The notes: generated by a model not told the origin, from the sequence alone. Counted from the stretch's first letter, positions 38,710 through 48,355 are shown. The stretch: 64,000 nucleotides of DNA from Amphritea japonica ATCC BAA-1530 (GCF_016592435.1 NZ_AP014545.1:3480693-3544692); one strand, 5' to 3'. Program-made: numbers and translations.

Positions 38710-39585
38710 ATGGTCTATACTGGACGCTTCGCCCCCTCACCCACTGGGCCGCTTCATTTCGGCTCACTTCTGGCGGCCCTTGCCAGCTATCTTGACGCCC
38801 GCGCCCACCAGGGAGACTGGCTGATTCGAATTGAAGATCTGGATCCTCCTCGCGAAGTCAAAGGCGCTACCGACAGCATACTCATTACACTTGAGCAGTT
38901 TGGTCTCCACTGGGATGGGGAAGTCATCCTACAGAGTCACCGTCTGAGCCTCTATAATGAGATCCTTACAGAGCTCTCAAACAATTCCCTGGCATACCCC
39001 TGCAACTGCTCCAGACAACAAATACAACGGCGCAGCGGTAGCGTCCGTTACGATGGATTTTGTCGCAGCCATCCCCCCGATATCGATCAGATTTGTGCCA
39101 TTCGCAGTCGTTGCGATACAGACTACCGCTTTGATGACCGAATCCTGGGCCCTCAGGACTTTAGCGACCAGCAGGAAGATTTTGTTATTTTCCGGCGTGA
39201 TGGTCTGTTTGCCTACCAGATAGCCGTCACCATTGATGATGCTGAACAGCAGGTCTCGCATATCGTGCGTGGATCCGATCTACTTGACTCAACGCCGAAA
39301 CAGATTCATCTGCAACACCAGCTAGGCTATCAACAACCTATCTACGCGCACATACCGGTTGCCACAAACGCTTTGGGACAAAAACTCAGCAAACAGACCT
39401 TTGCTCCGGCGCTGAATCAGGGTGAAAGATTACAACTCATGATCAGAGCATTAGATTTCCTTGGACAACAACCTTTAAAAGAACTTGCTGACAGCAGTAT
39501 AGAAGAATGCCTAAGCTGGGCCGTAGAGCACTGGGATATCAACAATATCCCGGCCTGCCTCAGCATCTCCCTGGAGGAAAGTTAA
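38710..39585 (+). CDS. gluQ: Glutamyl-Q tRNA(Asp) synthetase
   Basis: A 291-residue paralogue of glutamyl-tRNA synthetase lacking the anticodon-binding domain. The HIGH-like motif is FAPSPTGPLHFGSLLAAL (residues 7-24), and zinc ligands are in CNCSRQQIQ and GFCRSH. The KMSKS-like motif is QKLSKQTF near residue 240. It attaches glutamate to queuosine in tRNA-Asp. Its TAA stop overlaps the ATG of the small cbrX gene (TAATG). Confidence 0.95.
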   Translation: MVYTGRFAPSPTGPLHFGSLLAALASYLDARAHQGDWLIRIEDLDPPREVKGATDSILITLEQFGLHWDGEVILQSHRLSLYNEILTELSNNSLAYPCNCSRQQIQRRSGSVRYDGFCRSHPPDIDQICAIRSRCDTDYRFDDRILGPQDFSDQQEDFVIFRRDGLFAYQIAVTIDDAEQQVSHIVRGSDLLDSTPKQIHLQHQLGYQQPIYAHIPVATNALGQKLSKQTFAPALNQGERLQLMIRALDFLGQQPLKELADSSIEECLSWAVEHWDINNIPACLSISLEES

Positions 39586-39761
39586 TGCATTTCTACCGAC
39601 TCTTAATCGTGTTGATGATCGGCGGGTACTTACTATCTCCCCTACTGGATCAGTGGTGGCCAGACTCAGCCACACCCTGGTACCGACCTTTTATTATCTG
39701 GGCAGCATTAATCCTGATCGTTGCAATTCTTGAGCGGAGGCGACGCCGGGATGAGTTTTAA
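39585..39761 (+). CDS. cbrX: CbrX-like small membrane protein (58 aa)
   Basis: A 58-residue protein with two hydrophobic segments (about residues 4-20 and 35-49) and a strongly basic end (ERRRRRDEF). The ATG at 39585 overlaps the gluQ stop and is preceded by GGAGGAAAG; its last codons overlap the cbrA start by 11 bases. In Pseudomonas a small ORF named cbrX occupies this position and is translationally coupled to cbrA. The same geometry here supports the name. Confidence 0.75.
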   Translation: MHFYRLLIVLMIGGYLLSPLLDQWWPDSATPWYRPFIIWAALILIVAILERRRRRDEF

Positions 39762-42651
39762 TCTGACCGAGTTATTATTCATCGCAACAACCTATCTGAC
39801 CTTTCTCTTTGGTACCGCTTACATTACCGAAAAAGGCTGGATTCCAACCCGGATAATCTACCACCCGGTCACCTATATTCTGTCACTGGGAGTGTTCACC
39901 AGCGTCTGGACCTTTTACGGAACTTTCGCCCAAGCAAAAACCTCTGGTTACAGCTTTCTAGCCTCCTACCTGGGTGGATCTGCAGCTTTTTTCCTGGCAC
40001 CGGTTATTTTGGTCCCTATTCTCCGAATCACCCGAACCTATCAGCTTAGCTCCCTTGCCGATCTGTTTGCCTTTCGCTTTCGTTCTGCAACAGCCGGCAC
40101 ACTGACCGCGCTATTTTCACTTATTGCGATACTGCCACTGATCTCAATTCAGATTCATGCCGTTACAGAGTCCCTGCACATTCTTAACCAAGACTTTTCC
40201 TCCGAACAGGTGGCAATCGGCTTCTGTACTCTGATCGCGCTTTTCTCAATTCTTTTCGGTGCTCGAAATCCTTCTCTGCGCTATAACCGTACCGGTCTCA
40301 TTGTCGCGATGGCGACCGGTTCGTTAATAAAACTCATCGCCATCGGCAGTATCGCGCTCTTTGCCCTCTATGGTGTTATGGAAGGGCCTGACGGACTCGA
40401 GCAGTGGTTGCAGCAACATCCGGAAGAGACGGAAGTATTCAACACCCCACTTGATAGTGATATGTGGAGAACCATGCTATTAGGATTTTTCTCTGCCATT
40501 ATTGTAATGCCCCATACATTCCACATGATGTTTACTGAAAACACCTCTTCTAACAGCTTACATAAAGCCAGCTGGGGCGTACCTCTCTATCTACTCCTGC
40601 TCGCACTGGCAGTACCTCCGATTCTCTGGGCAGGAATAAAACTGGGCGTCGGCGATCAACCCGCTTTTCTGATTCTCAATATGGGTGTCGCACTGGACTC
40701 TAATTTTCTGACCATTCTGGCCTTCATCGGCGGCCTGGCTGCGGCAAGCGGTATTATCATCGTCGCGACAATTTCAATTACCTCGATGCTACAGAACCAT
40801 ATCATTTTACCCTTGATTCCACCGGTAGCGACCCACGAACTATACTCACGATTACTCTGGCTGAGACGAACACTGATCATCGTTATGATGCTATTCAGCT
40901 ACCTGTTTTACAGCAAAATAGGCCTGAACTTTAATCTGCAATGGCTCGGCACACTCACATTCATCGCCTTCATGCAGTTCCTGCCCGGAATACTGGCAAC
41001 TCTTTTCTGGCCCGGCGCCAATCGCGCAGGCTTCTGTCTGGGACTGATCGCCGGTATGGGCACCTGGATCATTACCATGTTACTGGGTTTGCTTAACGGC
41101 ACAGATATCGAGACTGCTCAGTTCATTCAACAGGACTGGCACCAGATTGCTATCTACGCTTTAGCTGCCAACATCACCATTTTTCTGCTGGCGTCAGTTA
41201 TCACCAAAAGCTCTAAAGAGGAGGTCGCCAGCGCCAGTGCCTGTCTGCATAACAGTCTGCAACGCCCCGTTGGCCCTCAACTGGATATCAGCAACAGTGA
41301 TGAACTGGTGGAGCTCCTCAGTAAACGACTCGGTAAAGCAACCGCGCAACGAGAAATTGATAACGCGTTAAAAGAACTGAGCCTTCTGAATAAAGAACTC
41401 GACGCAATCGACCTGATGCGACTCAATACCTTAATAGAAAGCCGTCTCAGCGCACTCTTTGGCCCCGTCGGCGCCAGCCTTTTGCTAAATCAGAATGCCG
41501 AAGATAATACCCTGAATTACTATCGCACCCAGGACATTCACTTACTCGAAGGCCAGCTGGAAAACTATCAGACCCGCCTTAGCGGGTTAGCCGCTGAGCT
41601 GGACAATCTGCGCCGCCATCATCGAATGACGCTACAGCGACTGCCAATTGGCGCCTGCTCTCTTGACGAAAAAGGTCAGATTATCTTCTGGAACGAGGAG
41701 ATGGAGCATTTCACCGGGTTGCGTACCCCCTCAGTACTGACGAAGAAGTTGGCAAGCATTTCCGCCCCCTGGGGCGAATTGTTAGCTGAGTTTTCTGCTC
41801 AGAAACAAAATCATCTATTGTCACACCATATGCTGATCAATGAAGAAAACTGCTGGATTAGTCTGCATAAAGCCAGCCTGGCGGATGACACTAACGCGAT
41901 GGTCATTCTGCTTGAGAATGAAACTGAGAACCAGATTCTGGTCAACCGACTGTCCCATAATGAGCGACTCGCTTCCATCGGCCGCTTTGCTGCAGGCGTG
42001 GCCCATGAGATAGGCAATCCGGTCACCGGCATCGCCTGCCTTGCCCAGAATCTGAAGTACGAGACCGATGACCCGATTATTCTCGAGAGCGGCGATCAGA
42101 TTGTCGCCCAAACCGACCGTATTACCCGAATCGTACAATCACTGATCCGTTTTGCTCACACCGGCCAAAGCGACATCCAACGATATGAAGAGTCAGTGAA
42201 CCTTAAAGAAGTAACGGATGAAGCTATCCATTTAGTATCCATGGATAGCCGGGGGCGTCAGATACAGCTGATCAACAACATTAAGGCGATAGTAACCGTT
42301 GGCGGTGACCCTCAACGACTCCTGCAAGTATTCGTCAATCTGATCAATAATGCCTGCGATGCGTCTCCGGAAAACAGTATCGTTTGGCTGGACGCACTGG
42401 AACACAGCAGTTCAATCGAAGTAACGGTAACCGATGAAGGTAGCGGCATTGTCAAAGAGCATCAGGACAAACTGTTCGAGCCTTTTTTTACCACCAAAGA
42501 CCCGGGTAAAGGCACCGGTCTGGGCCTGCCTTTGGTATATAACATCATCGAAGAGCATTATGGTAGTATAAGGATAGTGAGTCCCGCCAATAAAAATCAG
42601 AACAATGGCACTCAAGTGGTTATCACCCTCCCCAAAAGCTTACAAGAATAA
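39751..42651 (+). CDS. cbrA: CbrA sensor histidine kinase with sodium/solute symporter domain
   Basis: A 966-residue protein. Residues 1-505 form a 12-13 helix SLC5/SSSF transporter domain. An extension with coiled-coil character follows (near 560-640), then a PAS domain (MTLQRLPIGACSLDEKGQIIFWNEEM, about 630-655). HisKA has GVAHEIGNPVTGIACLAQNL (His752), and HATPase_c has VNLINNACDAS, DEGSGI and GKGTGLGLPL. CbrA senses carbon/nitrogen balance, and reports link its transporter domain to histidine uptake. ATG at 39751 lies within cbrX; an upstream TTG would add ten residues. Partner gene cbrB follows. Confidence 0.95.
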   Translation: MSFNLTELLFIATTYLTFLFGTAYITEKGWIPTRIIYHPVTYILSLGVFTSVWTFYGTFAQAKTSGYSFLASYLGGSAAFFLAPVILVPILRITRTYQLSSLADLFAFRFRSATAGTLTALFSLIAILPLISIQIHAVTESLHILNQDFSSEQVAIGFCTLIALFSILFGARNPSLRYNRTGLIVAMATGSLIKLIAIGSIALFALYGVMEGPDGLEQWLQQHPEETEVFNTPLDSDMWRTMLLGFFSAIIVMPHTFHMMFTENTSSNSLHKASWGVPLYLLLLALAVPPILWAGIKLGVGDQPAFLILNMGVALDSNFLTILAFIGGLAAASGIIIVATISITSMLQNHIILPLIPPVATHELYSRLLWLRRTLIIVMMLFSYLFYSKIGLNFNLQWLGTLTFIAFMQFLPGILATLFWPGANRAGFCLGLIAGMGTWIITMLLGLLNGTDIETAQFIQQDWHQIAIYALAANITIFLLASVITKSSKEEVASASACLHNSLQRPVGPQLDISNSDELVELLSKRLGKATAQREIDNALKELSLLNKELDAIDLMRLNTLIESRLSALFGPVGASLLLNQNAEDNTLNYYRTQDIHLLEGQLENYQTRLSGLAAELDNLRRHHRMTLQRLPIGACSLDEKGQIIFWNEEMEHFTGLRTPSVLTKKLASISAPWGELLAEFSAQKQNHLLSHHMLINEENCWISLHKASLADDTNAMVILLENETENQILVNRLSHNERLASIGRFAAGVAHEIGNPVTGIACLAQNLKYETDDPIILESGDQIVAQTDRITRIVQSLIRFAHTGQSDIQRYEESVNLKEVTDEAIHLVSMDSRGRQIQLINNIKAIVTVGGDPQRLLQVFVNLINNACDASPENSIVWLDALEHSSSIEVTVTDEGSGIVKEHQDKLFEPFFTTKDPGKGTGLGLPLVYNIIEEHYGSIRIVSPANKNQNNGTQVVITLPKSLQE

Positions 42652-42716
42652 GCGACAGGATAGATTTGTATTAACAAACACCTGTGGAGGAGGCTAAGAA
42701 AGCAAAGGTATACCGA

Positions 42717-44114
42717 ATGAGTCGCATTCTGATCGTAGAAGATGAATCTATTATACGTACGGCCCTCCGACGTCTGCTGGAGCGTAACAGCTATGCTGTG
42801 GACGACGCAGGATCTGTCGATGAAGCAACCCGCCAGTTCAACCTTAACGAGTACAACCTGATCATCAGTGACCTACGCTTACCCGGGGCACCGGGTACCG
42901 ACCTGATCAACCTGGCCAAGGCTGTTCCTGTGGTTATTATGACCAGCTATGCCAGTATGCGCTCTGCGGTTGACGCCATGAAAATGGGCGCGGTCGATTA
43001 TATCGCCAAACCCTTTGATCATGATGAAGTGCTTGACACCATCGCTAACATTATCAAACTTCGTGGCGCTGAAGATAAAAGCACGCAGACAACCTCTGAA
43101 ACTGCCGCCCCTCCCTCAACCAATCAAATGGTTGGCACCTGCAAGCCGATGCAGGATCTGTTTAGGCGCATCCACAAAGTTGCCCGGACTGATGCGACTG
43201 TTTTAATTCAAGGAGAATCCGGTACTGGTAAGGAATTGGCAGCCCGGGCCATTCACCAACAGAGCGCCCGTGCAGATGCGCCGATGGTATCGGTTAACTG
43301 CGCATCAATCCCGGAAACACTGATTGAATCTGAACTCTTCGGTCATGAAAAGGGGGCGTTCACCGGCGCCGATAGTGCTCGCAGTGGTTTAATCGAAGCT
43401 GCCGACGGCGGCACCCTGTTTCTGGATGAGATTGGCGAATTACCCCTGGAGGCTCAGGCTCGCCTGCTACGTTTCCTCCAAGAAAATGAAATACGTCGTG
43501 TCGGCGCCGTTAAATCTACCCATGTAGATGTCCGTCTCGTCGCTGCCACCCACCGAAACCTAAAAGCACTAGCCAAGACCGGCGAGTTCCGCGAAGATCT
43601 GTATTATCGGTTATATGTGATGGAGCTACAGATGCCTCCCCTGAGAGAGAGGGGTGAAGATATCATCGTGATAGCTCAACAATTCCTGCAAAAAAGCTGT
43701 GACAAACTCGGTTCCAGATTGCTGAAATTCAGTCACGACGCCTGCCAGACGATGATTCGCTATAACTGGCCCGGTAATGTCAGAGAACTGCAAAACGCTA
43801 TCGAACGGGCAGTTATCCTAGCCGACGACCATACTATCACCACCGACCTACTGGGCCTTGATATTGAACCCGGCTCACTGGCCGCACTGGAAAGTAATTT
43901 TGCCAGTGGTAACTCACTGGTTGCCGAAACAGGCGAGAACGCCTCTGAGCGCCGGCCCGAACAAAATCTATCGCTGGACGATTACTTTCAGCGCTTTGTC
44001 TTGGAAAACCAGGACAATATGAGCGAAACCGCCCTGGCGAAGAAGCTAGGAGTCAGTCGAAAGTGCTTATGGGAAAGACGCCAGAAACTCGGCATTCCGA
44101 GAAAGCCAAAATAG
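42717..44114 (+). CDS. cbrB: CbrB sigma54-dependent response regulator
   Basis: A 465-residue NtrC-type activator. The receiver domain has acidic pocket IVEDE and phospho-acceptor Asp52 in IISDLRLPGAPG. The AAA+ domain has Walker A GESGTGKE (166-173), GAFTGA (near 210), Walker B GGTLFLDEIGELP and arginine-finger region. The C-terminal Fis-type helix-turn-helix ends with LAKKLGVSRKCLWERRQKLGIPRK. GAFTGA binds sigma54. ATG at 42717 begins MSRILIVEDE; AAAGG is 9 bases ahead. Its likely targets are the palindromic sites just downstream that control the CrcZ-type RNA. Confidence 0.95.
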   Translation: MSRILIVEDESIIRTALRRLLERNSYAVDDAGSVDEATRQFNLNEYNLIISDLRLPGAPGTDLINLAKAVPVVIMTSYASMRSAVDAMKMGAVDYIAKPFDHDEVLDTIANIIKLRGAEDKSTQTTSETAAPPSTNQMVGTCKPMQDLFRRIHKVARTDATVLIQGESGTGKELAARAIHQQSARADAPMVSVNCASIPETLIESELFGHEKGAFTGADSARSGLIEAADGGTLFLDEIGELPLEAQARLLRFLQENEIRRVGAVKSTHVDVRLVAATHRNLKALAKTGEFREDLYYRLYVMELQMPPLRERGEDIIVIAQQFLQKSCDKLGSRLLKFSHDACQTMIRYNWPGNVRELQNAIERAVILADDHTITTDLLGLDIEPGSLAALESNFASGNSLVAETGENASERRPEQNLSLDDYFQRFVLENQDNMSETALAKKLGVSRKCLWERRQKLGIPRKPK

Positions 44115-44168
44115 AACTCAATGTCAACATGCTGGAAAACTACAACTTTCGGATTATAAACCCCTACC

Positions 44169-44258
44169 AAAAGTGTTACTTATCCCCCATTGAGCAAGTG
44201 CAGCATGAGTAAAAAGGTAACACTTTTTGTTACCTTCGATAGGGAACACTGGTAACAA
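44169..44258 (+). promoter_or_regulatory. Candidate CbrB enhancer: four TGTTAC/GTAACA half-sites
   Basis: AAAAGTGTTAC (44169-44179) is the exact reverse complement of GTAACACTTTT (44217-44227), and TTGTTACC (44227-44234) is the exact reverse complement of GGTAACAA (44251-44258). So four half-sites of the type TGTTAC or GTAACA lie about 75-160 bases upstream of the predicted crcZ start. From memory, Pseudomonas CbrB enhancers are made of the same half-sites. The position suits a sigma54 enhancer. Confidence 0.75.
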
Positions 44259-44287
44259 ATATAGATTTTTTATTTATTTTTATTAAT

Positions 44288-44300
44288 AATCAATAAGTTA
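44288..44300 (+). promoter_or_regulatory. IHF-consensus site
   Basis: AATCAATAAGTTA fits the IHF consensus WATCAA-N4-TTR exactly. It lies between the CbrB half-sites and the -24/-12 element within a very AT-rich tract, where a DNA bend would bring the activator to sigma54 polymerase. Confidence 0.6.
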
Positions 44301-44307
44301 CAACTAT

Positions 44308-44322
44308 TGGCACAGACCCTGC
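44308..44322 (+). promoter_or_regulatory. Sigma54 (-24/-12) promoter of the CrcZ-type RNA
   Basis: TGGCACAGACCCTGC has GG and GC separated by exactly 10 bases, as sigma54 requires. Match to TGGCACG-N4-TTGC is good with two deviations (the seventh base and the first T of TTGC). Predicted transcription start is about 44334. Confidence 0.75.
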
Positions 44323-44333
44323 TATATTGTAGT

Positions 44334-44616
44334 CAAGAAGAAAAACAATGCTTAAAGCATGCAATCATAATAAAAATAAAACCCAGATTGCTCGCTTCTA
44401 AGTAACCCGCCTCGAATAAAAATAATAATGAGGCTTTAAGCTGATCGCTGATATTGACACTCAAATACAACGGTCCCGAATTAGTGCTCTTAGAAATAAA
44501 AACAACAAGCTAAGGCTAACGTTGTTGTCTAAGGCGGTCAGCTTATCCATTCCCTTTTCCCTACTCTCTATATTTATCCAATTTACTCAACTGACCACCG
44601 AATTTGCGGTGTTTAC
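44334..44616 (+). ncRNA. crcZ: Candidate CrcZ-type Hfq-sequestering RNA
   Basis: The interval between cbrB and pcnB has no open frame. In Pseudomonas this exact place encodes CrcZ, a CbrAB-controlled RNA that titrates Hfq through A-rich motifs and relieves catabolite repression. Here four A-rich ARN-like runs are seen at 44334-44350, 44367-44381, 44414-44433 and 44492-44510. A long-range stem pairs 44438-44448 with 44534-44544 (11 bp, one G-U). A hairpin (CACCG, 6-base loop, CGGTG, then TTTAC) near 44596-44614 could end it. Both ends are predictions; the identification rests on promoter, motifs and position together. Confidence 0.72.
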
Positions 44617-44684
44617 TGCGTTATTCCGTTAATTTTCATGCTATTATTCTGCGCTCTTATTCTGCGCAAGATTCTTAGTGAGAT

Positions 44685-46097
44685 ATGGATAACAATTCGT
44701 CACCTATAGGTTCCTTTATCCGCCGGCTGTTTGGTAGCAATAACAAAAGCTCTGAGAGTGCTGACAATCAGCAGGCACAAGGACGTCAGATCATACCGGA
44801 AGAGGTCCATCAGATTCCTCGCCGACGCCTGAACGACGCGGCGATGAAAACCGCCTATCATCTACAGGATGAAGGCTTTGAAGGCTATCTGGTCGGCGGC
44901 TGCATCCGCGATCTGCTGATGAACAAACACCCCAAAGACTTTGATGTTGCTACAAGCGCCACACCGGATCAGGCACATGCACTGTTCCGTCGTTCCAGAC
45001 TGATCGGTCGTCGCTTTAAGCTGTTACATGTTCGCTTTGGCCGGGATTTGATCGAAGTTGCAACTTTCCGCGCCAGCCATGACAGCCATCCAAAGAATAA
45101 CGACGGCGAGCACGGCCGCCAGAATGACAGCGGAATGATCGTCAGAGACAATGTATACGGCACTATTGAAGAAGATGCGCTACGACGTGACTTTACCGTC
45201 AACGCACTCTATTACTGCCCGAATGACCATTGCATCTATGACTTTACCAACGGTTTCAGTGATCTGAAAAACGGCACACTACGGATGATTGGCGACCCGG
45301 ATGCCCGTTACCGTGAAGACCCTGTGCGTATGCTTCGGGCGGCTCGTTTTGCAGCGAAATTAGGGTTTACGCTTGAACCCGCATCGGAAGCCCCCTTAAA
45401 AGAGCTCGGCTACCTGCTAAAAGATATCGCCCCTGCCCGGTTATTTGATGAAGCGTTGAAAATTTTTCAGTCGGGCCATGGTGTGGAATCTTTCCACCAG
45501 CTGCGAAAATACAACCTATTGGAGCCACTGCTCCAGCAAACCGCTTACAGCCTTGATAACCCCGATGACTACCCGGTGGAAAAACTGGTATTAAACGCGC
45601 TTCAGAATACTGATCGCCGAATACAGCAAGACAAAAGTGTAACGCCAGCATTCCTATTTGCAGCCCTGCTTTGGTATCCGATGCAACGGCGCATGAAACA
45701 GCTAAAAGAAGAAGCCGGCATGCATACGGTTCCAGCAATGCACGAAGCCGCTAATCAGGTTATTGGCAATCAAATTCGTCAAACCGCGATCCCTCGCCGC
45801 TTCTCTACCCCGATCAGAGAGATCTGGGAGCTGCAATTCCGTTTACCTCGCAGACAAGGTAAACGCGCTGACCGACTCATAGAACATCCACGCTTTCGAG
45901 CTGCGTACGACCTGTTGATTCTCAGGGAAAATAGCGGTGAAGAACTGGATGGACTGGGCAAGTGGTGGACCGATTATCAGGTTCAAAACCCCCAAATCCG
46001 CAGTCATATGTCTCGCGAAGCAACAAAAGATGCGCCACCGAAGCGCCGTCGCAGACGCCGGGGCCCAGCAAAGAAGCAAGAATCTAATAATGGCTGA
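44685..46097 (+). CDS. pcnB: Poly(A) polymerase I
   Basis: A 470-residue class II nucleotidyltransferase of the PcnB/Cca family. The catalytic head has YLVGGCIRDLLMNKHPKDFDVATSATP (near residues 68-94), including the GG and DFD metal-binding motifs. RRDFTVNALYY and EDPVRMLRAARFAAKLGF follow. The length, basic C-terminal tail (KRRRRRRGPAKK) and context indicate poly(A) polymerase rather than CCA-adding enzyme. It adds 3' A tails that mark RNAs for decay. It overlaps folK by 8 bases. Confidence 0.94.
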   Translation: MDNNSSPIGSFIRRLFGSNNKSSESADNQQAQGRQIIPEEVHQIPRRRLNDAAMKTAYHLQDEGFEGYLVGGCIRDLLMNKHPKDFDVATSATPDQAHALFRRSRLIGRRFKLLHVRFGRDLIEVATFRASHDSHPKNNDGEHGRQNDSGMIVRDNVYGTIEEDALRRDFTVNALYYCPNDHCIYDFTNGFSDLKNGTLRMIGDPDARYREDPVRMLRAARFAAKLGFTLEPASEAPLKELGYLLKDIAPARLFDEALKIFQSGHGVESFHQLRKYNLLEPLLQQTAYSLDNPDDYPVEKLVLNALQNTDRRIQQDKSVTPAFLFAALLWYPMQRRMKQLKEEAGMHTVPAMHEAANQVIGNQIRQTAIPRRFSTPIREIWELQFRLPRRQGKRADRLIEHPRFRAAYDLLILRENSGEELDGLGKWWTDYQVQNPQIRSHMSREATKDAPPKRRRRRRGPAKKQESNNG

Positions 46098-46578
46098 TCA
46101 GTGGATCAACTGCTATATCGGCCTGGGCAGCAACCTCGAAAACCCGGTCACTCAGGTCGCAACCGCATTACTCGAGCTTGAACGCCTGGAACATTGTCGC
46201 AATCTGACTCACTCCAGCCTTTATCGCAGCGACCCGGTCGGCCCACCCGATCAACCCGACTACATTAACGCAGTTGCCCAACTGGAGACGTCATTACACC
46301 CTCTGGCACTTCTTGACGCTTTGCAGGCAATTGAGCAGCAACACCAGCGGGTCAGAATCCAGCACTGGGGCCCTCGCACTCTGGACCTGGATTTATTACT
46401 TTATGGTGATGAACAGATCAATAGTGACCGACTGACAGTGCCTCATCCCTACCTCCATGAACGCAACTTCGTTCTCTACCCACTGGCTGAAATAGCCCCC
46501 CAATTAAGCATCCCGCCAGGCAAAAACCTCACTAATTACCTCGAAAACTGCCAAAAAGACTCTCTCGAGCGAATTTAA
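46090..46578 (+). CDS. folK: Hydroxymethyldihydropterin pyrophosphokinase
   Basis: A 162-residue HPPK. Motifs: YIGLGSNLENP near residues 9-19, YINAVAQLET, and the Mg/ATP stretch WGPRTLDLDLLLYG (about residues 97-110), then VPHPYLHERNFVLYPLAEIAP. It transfers pyrophosphate from ATP to 6-hydroxymethyl-dihydropterin in folate synthesis. ATG at 46090 overlaps the pcnB end; a longer start at 45937 lies within pcnB in another frame and is not supported. Confidence 0.95.
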   Translation: MADQWINCYIGLGSNLENPVTQVATALLELERLEHCRNLTHSSLYRSDPVGPPDQPDYINAVAQLETSLHPLALLDALQAIEQQHQRVRIQHWGPRTLDLDLLLYGDEQINSDRLTVPHPYLHERNFVLYPLAEIAPQLSIPPGKNLTNYLENCQKDSLERI

Positions 46579-46709
46579 TTCTTTAAATTACTCAATATTA
46601 ACAATAAGTTAGATGCTTTTTATTCAGTATACACAATAGATAATAGTTAAACCTAAAAGGCCTAGGTATAATCCCCAACCGTGTGAGTAATAAATAGACA
46701 GGTTCTCTT

Positions 46710-47504
46710 ATGGGCAACATTACCCTTCATACCCTAACGGCGCTAAAACAGGCCGGAAAAAAGTTCGCAGTACTGACCGCCTACGACGCCTGCTTTTCCC
46801 ACCTTATCAGCACCGCAGGTGTTGAGGTGATGTTAGTGGGCGACTCCCTCGGCATGGTCCTTCAGGGCAATGACAGCACTCTGCCAGTAACCGTCGAAGA
46901 GATGGCTTACCACACTGCAGCAGTGAAAGCGGGCAACCAGGGCTCAATGATTATGGCTGACCTGCCATTCATGAGTTATGGCACGCCAGAACAGGCGATG
47001 GACAGCGCTGCAGCACTTATGTCTGCAGGCGCACATATCATCAAACTGGAAGGCGCCGCCTGGCTGGACGAAACCATCACCTTGTTGGCAGAACGGGGCG
47101 TTCCGGTCTGCGCACACCTTGGCCTGACACCCCAGGCTGTAAACGTACTGGGCGGCTACAAAGTACAGGGTCGCGAGAACAACGCCGCAAAACAGATGAT
47201 CGAAGACGCCGTGCGTCTGGAACAGGCTGGCGCAGCCATGTTGCTGCTGGAATGCGTTCCTTCACTTTTAGCTGGTGAGATCACCAAAGCGGTGGATATT
47301 CCGGTTATCGGTATCGGCGCTGGCGCTGAAACAGACGCTCAGGTACTGGTGATGCATGACATGCTGGGAATCACCCCAGGACGCAGTCCTAAGTTTGTTA
47401 AAAACTTTATGACTGATAGCGGCGATATCGCCGGAGCCTTTGAAGCATATGCTGATGAGGTCAAAGCTGGCACTTTCCCCGGAACGGAACACGGATTCGA
47501 ATAA
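46710..47504 (+). CDS. panB: Ketopantoate hydroxymethyltransferase
   Basis: A 264-residue TIM-barrel enzyme, same length as E. coli PanB. It adds a hydroxymethyl group from methylene-tetrahydrofolate to 2-oxoisovalerate. Motifs: [32 protein letters not shown] (metal-binding Asp in VGDS), [15 protein letters not shown], and [31 protein letters not shown] occurs near the end. Placed 2 bases upstream of panC. Confidence 0.97.
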   Translation: MGNITLHTLTALKQAGKKFAVLTAYDACFSHLISTAGVEVMLVGDSLGMVLQGNDSTLPVTVEEMAYHTAAVKAGNQGSMIMADLPFMSYGTPEQAMDSAAALMSAGAHIIKLEGAAWLDETITLLAERGVPVCAHLGLTPQAVNVLGGYKVQGRENNAAKQMIEDAVRLEQAGAAMLLLECVPSLLAGEITKAVDIPVIGIGAGAETDAQVLVMHDMLGITPGRSPKFVKNFMTDSGDIAGAFEAYADEVKAGTFPGTEHGFE

Positions 47505-47506
47505 CC

Positions 47507-48355
47507 ATGCAAACTATCTTTTCTATCGCCGAGCTGCGAGAAGTTCTCGGTGCGGAGCGTCGTGCGGGCAAAAGAATTGGTTTCGTGCCAACGATGGGCA
47601 ACCTGCATACCGGTCATATCCAACTGATTCACCAGTCCAATAATAACGCTGACATCACCGTTGCCAGCATCTTTGTAAACCCTCTGCAATTTGGTGAAAA
47701 CGAAGATCTGGATGCTTATCCACGCACTCTGAGCGCCGATCAGGAAAAACTGGCTGCCGCTGGCTGCGATTACCTGTTTGCCCCAAACAGCAAAGAGGTT
47801 TATCCCAACGGCCAGGTTATACAAACCCTCGTAGAAGTACCGGGCATCTCTGATATTCATTGTGGTGCTTCACGCCCCGGGCACTTCCGCGGCGTAGCGA
47901 CCGTGGTATGCAAACTCTTTGGTATGGTTCAGCCAGATGTTGCCATTTTCGGCGAGAAGGATTTCCAGCAGCTTATGGTTATTCAGCGGATGGCTGAAGA
48001 TCTGTTTCTGCCCGTGGAGATTCAGGGATCACCTATTGCACGAGCTAAAAGCGGCTTAGCCCTTAGCTCTCGTAACGGCTACCTGACGCCTGAGGAGCTG
48101 GCAACAGCCCCCGCACTGAATCGGGCGATCCGCACAACAGTCGCTGCAATCAACGCTGGACGGCGTGACTACCTTAACCTGCAAGAAGAGGCCCAGATCA
48201 CTTTAGAAGAAGCCGGTTTCAAACGGGACTACTACAACATCTGCAATCGCTTCGATCTTCAACCTGCCCAGTCGGACCACTCTGAGCTGGTATTGGTTGC
48301 CGCAGCCTACCTTGGTAAAGCTCGTCTGATCGACAATATGGTTATCGACCTCTAA
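47507..48355 (+). CDS. panC: Pantoate-beta-alanine ligase
   Basis: A 282-residue adenylate-forming ligase that makes pantothenate. The HIGH-like motif is PTMGNLHTGHIQLI (residues 28-41), followed by SIFVNPLQFGENEDLDAYPRT, FGEKDFQQLMVI and the KMSKS-like KSGLALSSRNGYL. Length and start match the family. Second gene of panBC; a hairpin (GCGATACCC, 3-base loop, GGGTATCGC, 48364-48384) follows the stop. Confidence 0.97.
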   Translation: MQTIFSIAELREVLGAERRAGKRIGFVPTMGNLHTGHIQLIHQSNNNADITVASIFVNPLQFGENEDLDAYPRTLSADQEKLAAAGCDYLFAPNSKEVYPNGQVIQTLVEVPGISDIHCGASRPGHFRGVATVVCKLFGMVQPDVAIFGEKDFQQLMVIQRMAEDLFLPVEIQGSPIARAKSGLALSSRNGYLTPEELATAPALNRAIRTTVAAINAGRRDYLNLQEEAQITLEEAGFKRDYYNICNRFDLQPAQSDHSELVLVAAAYLGKARLIDNMVIDL

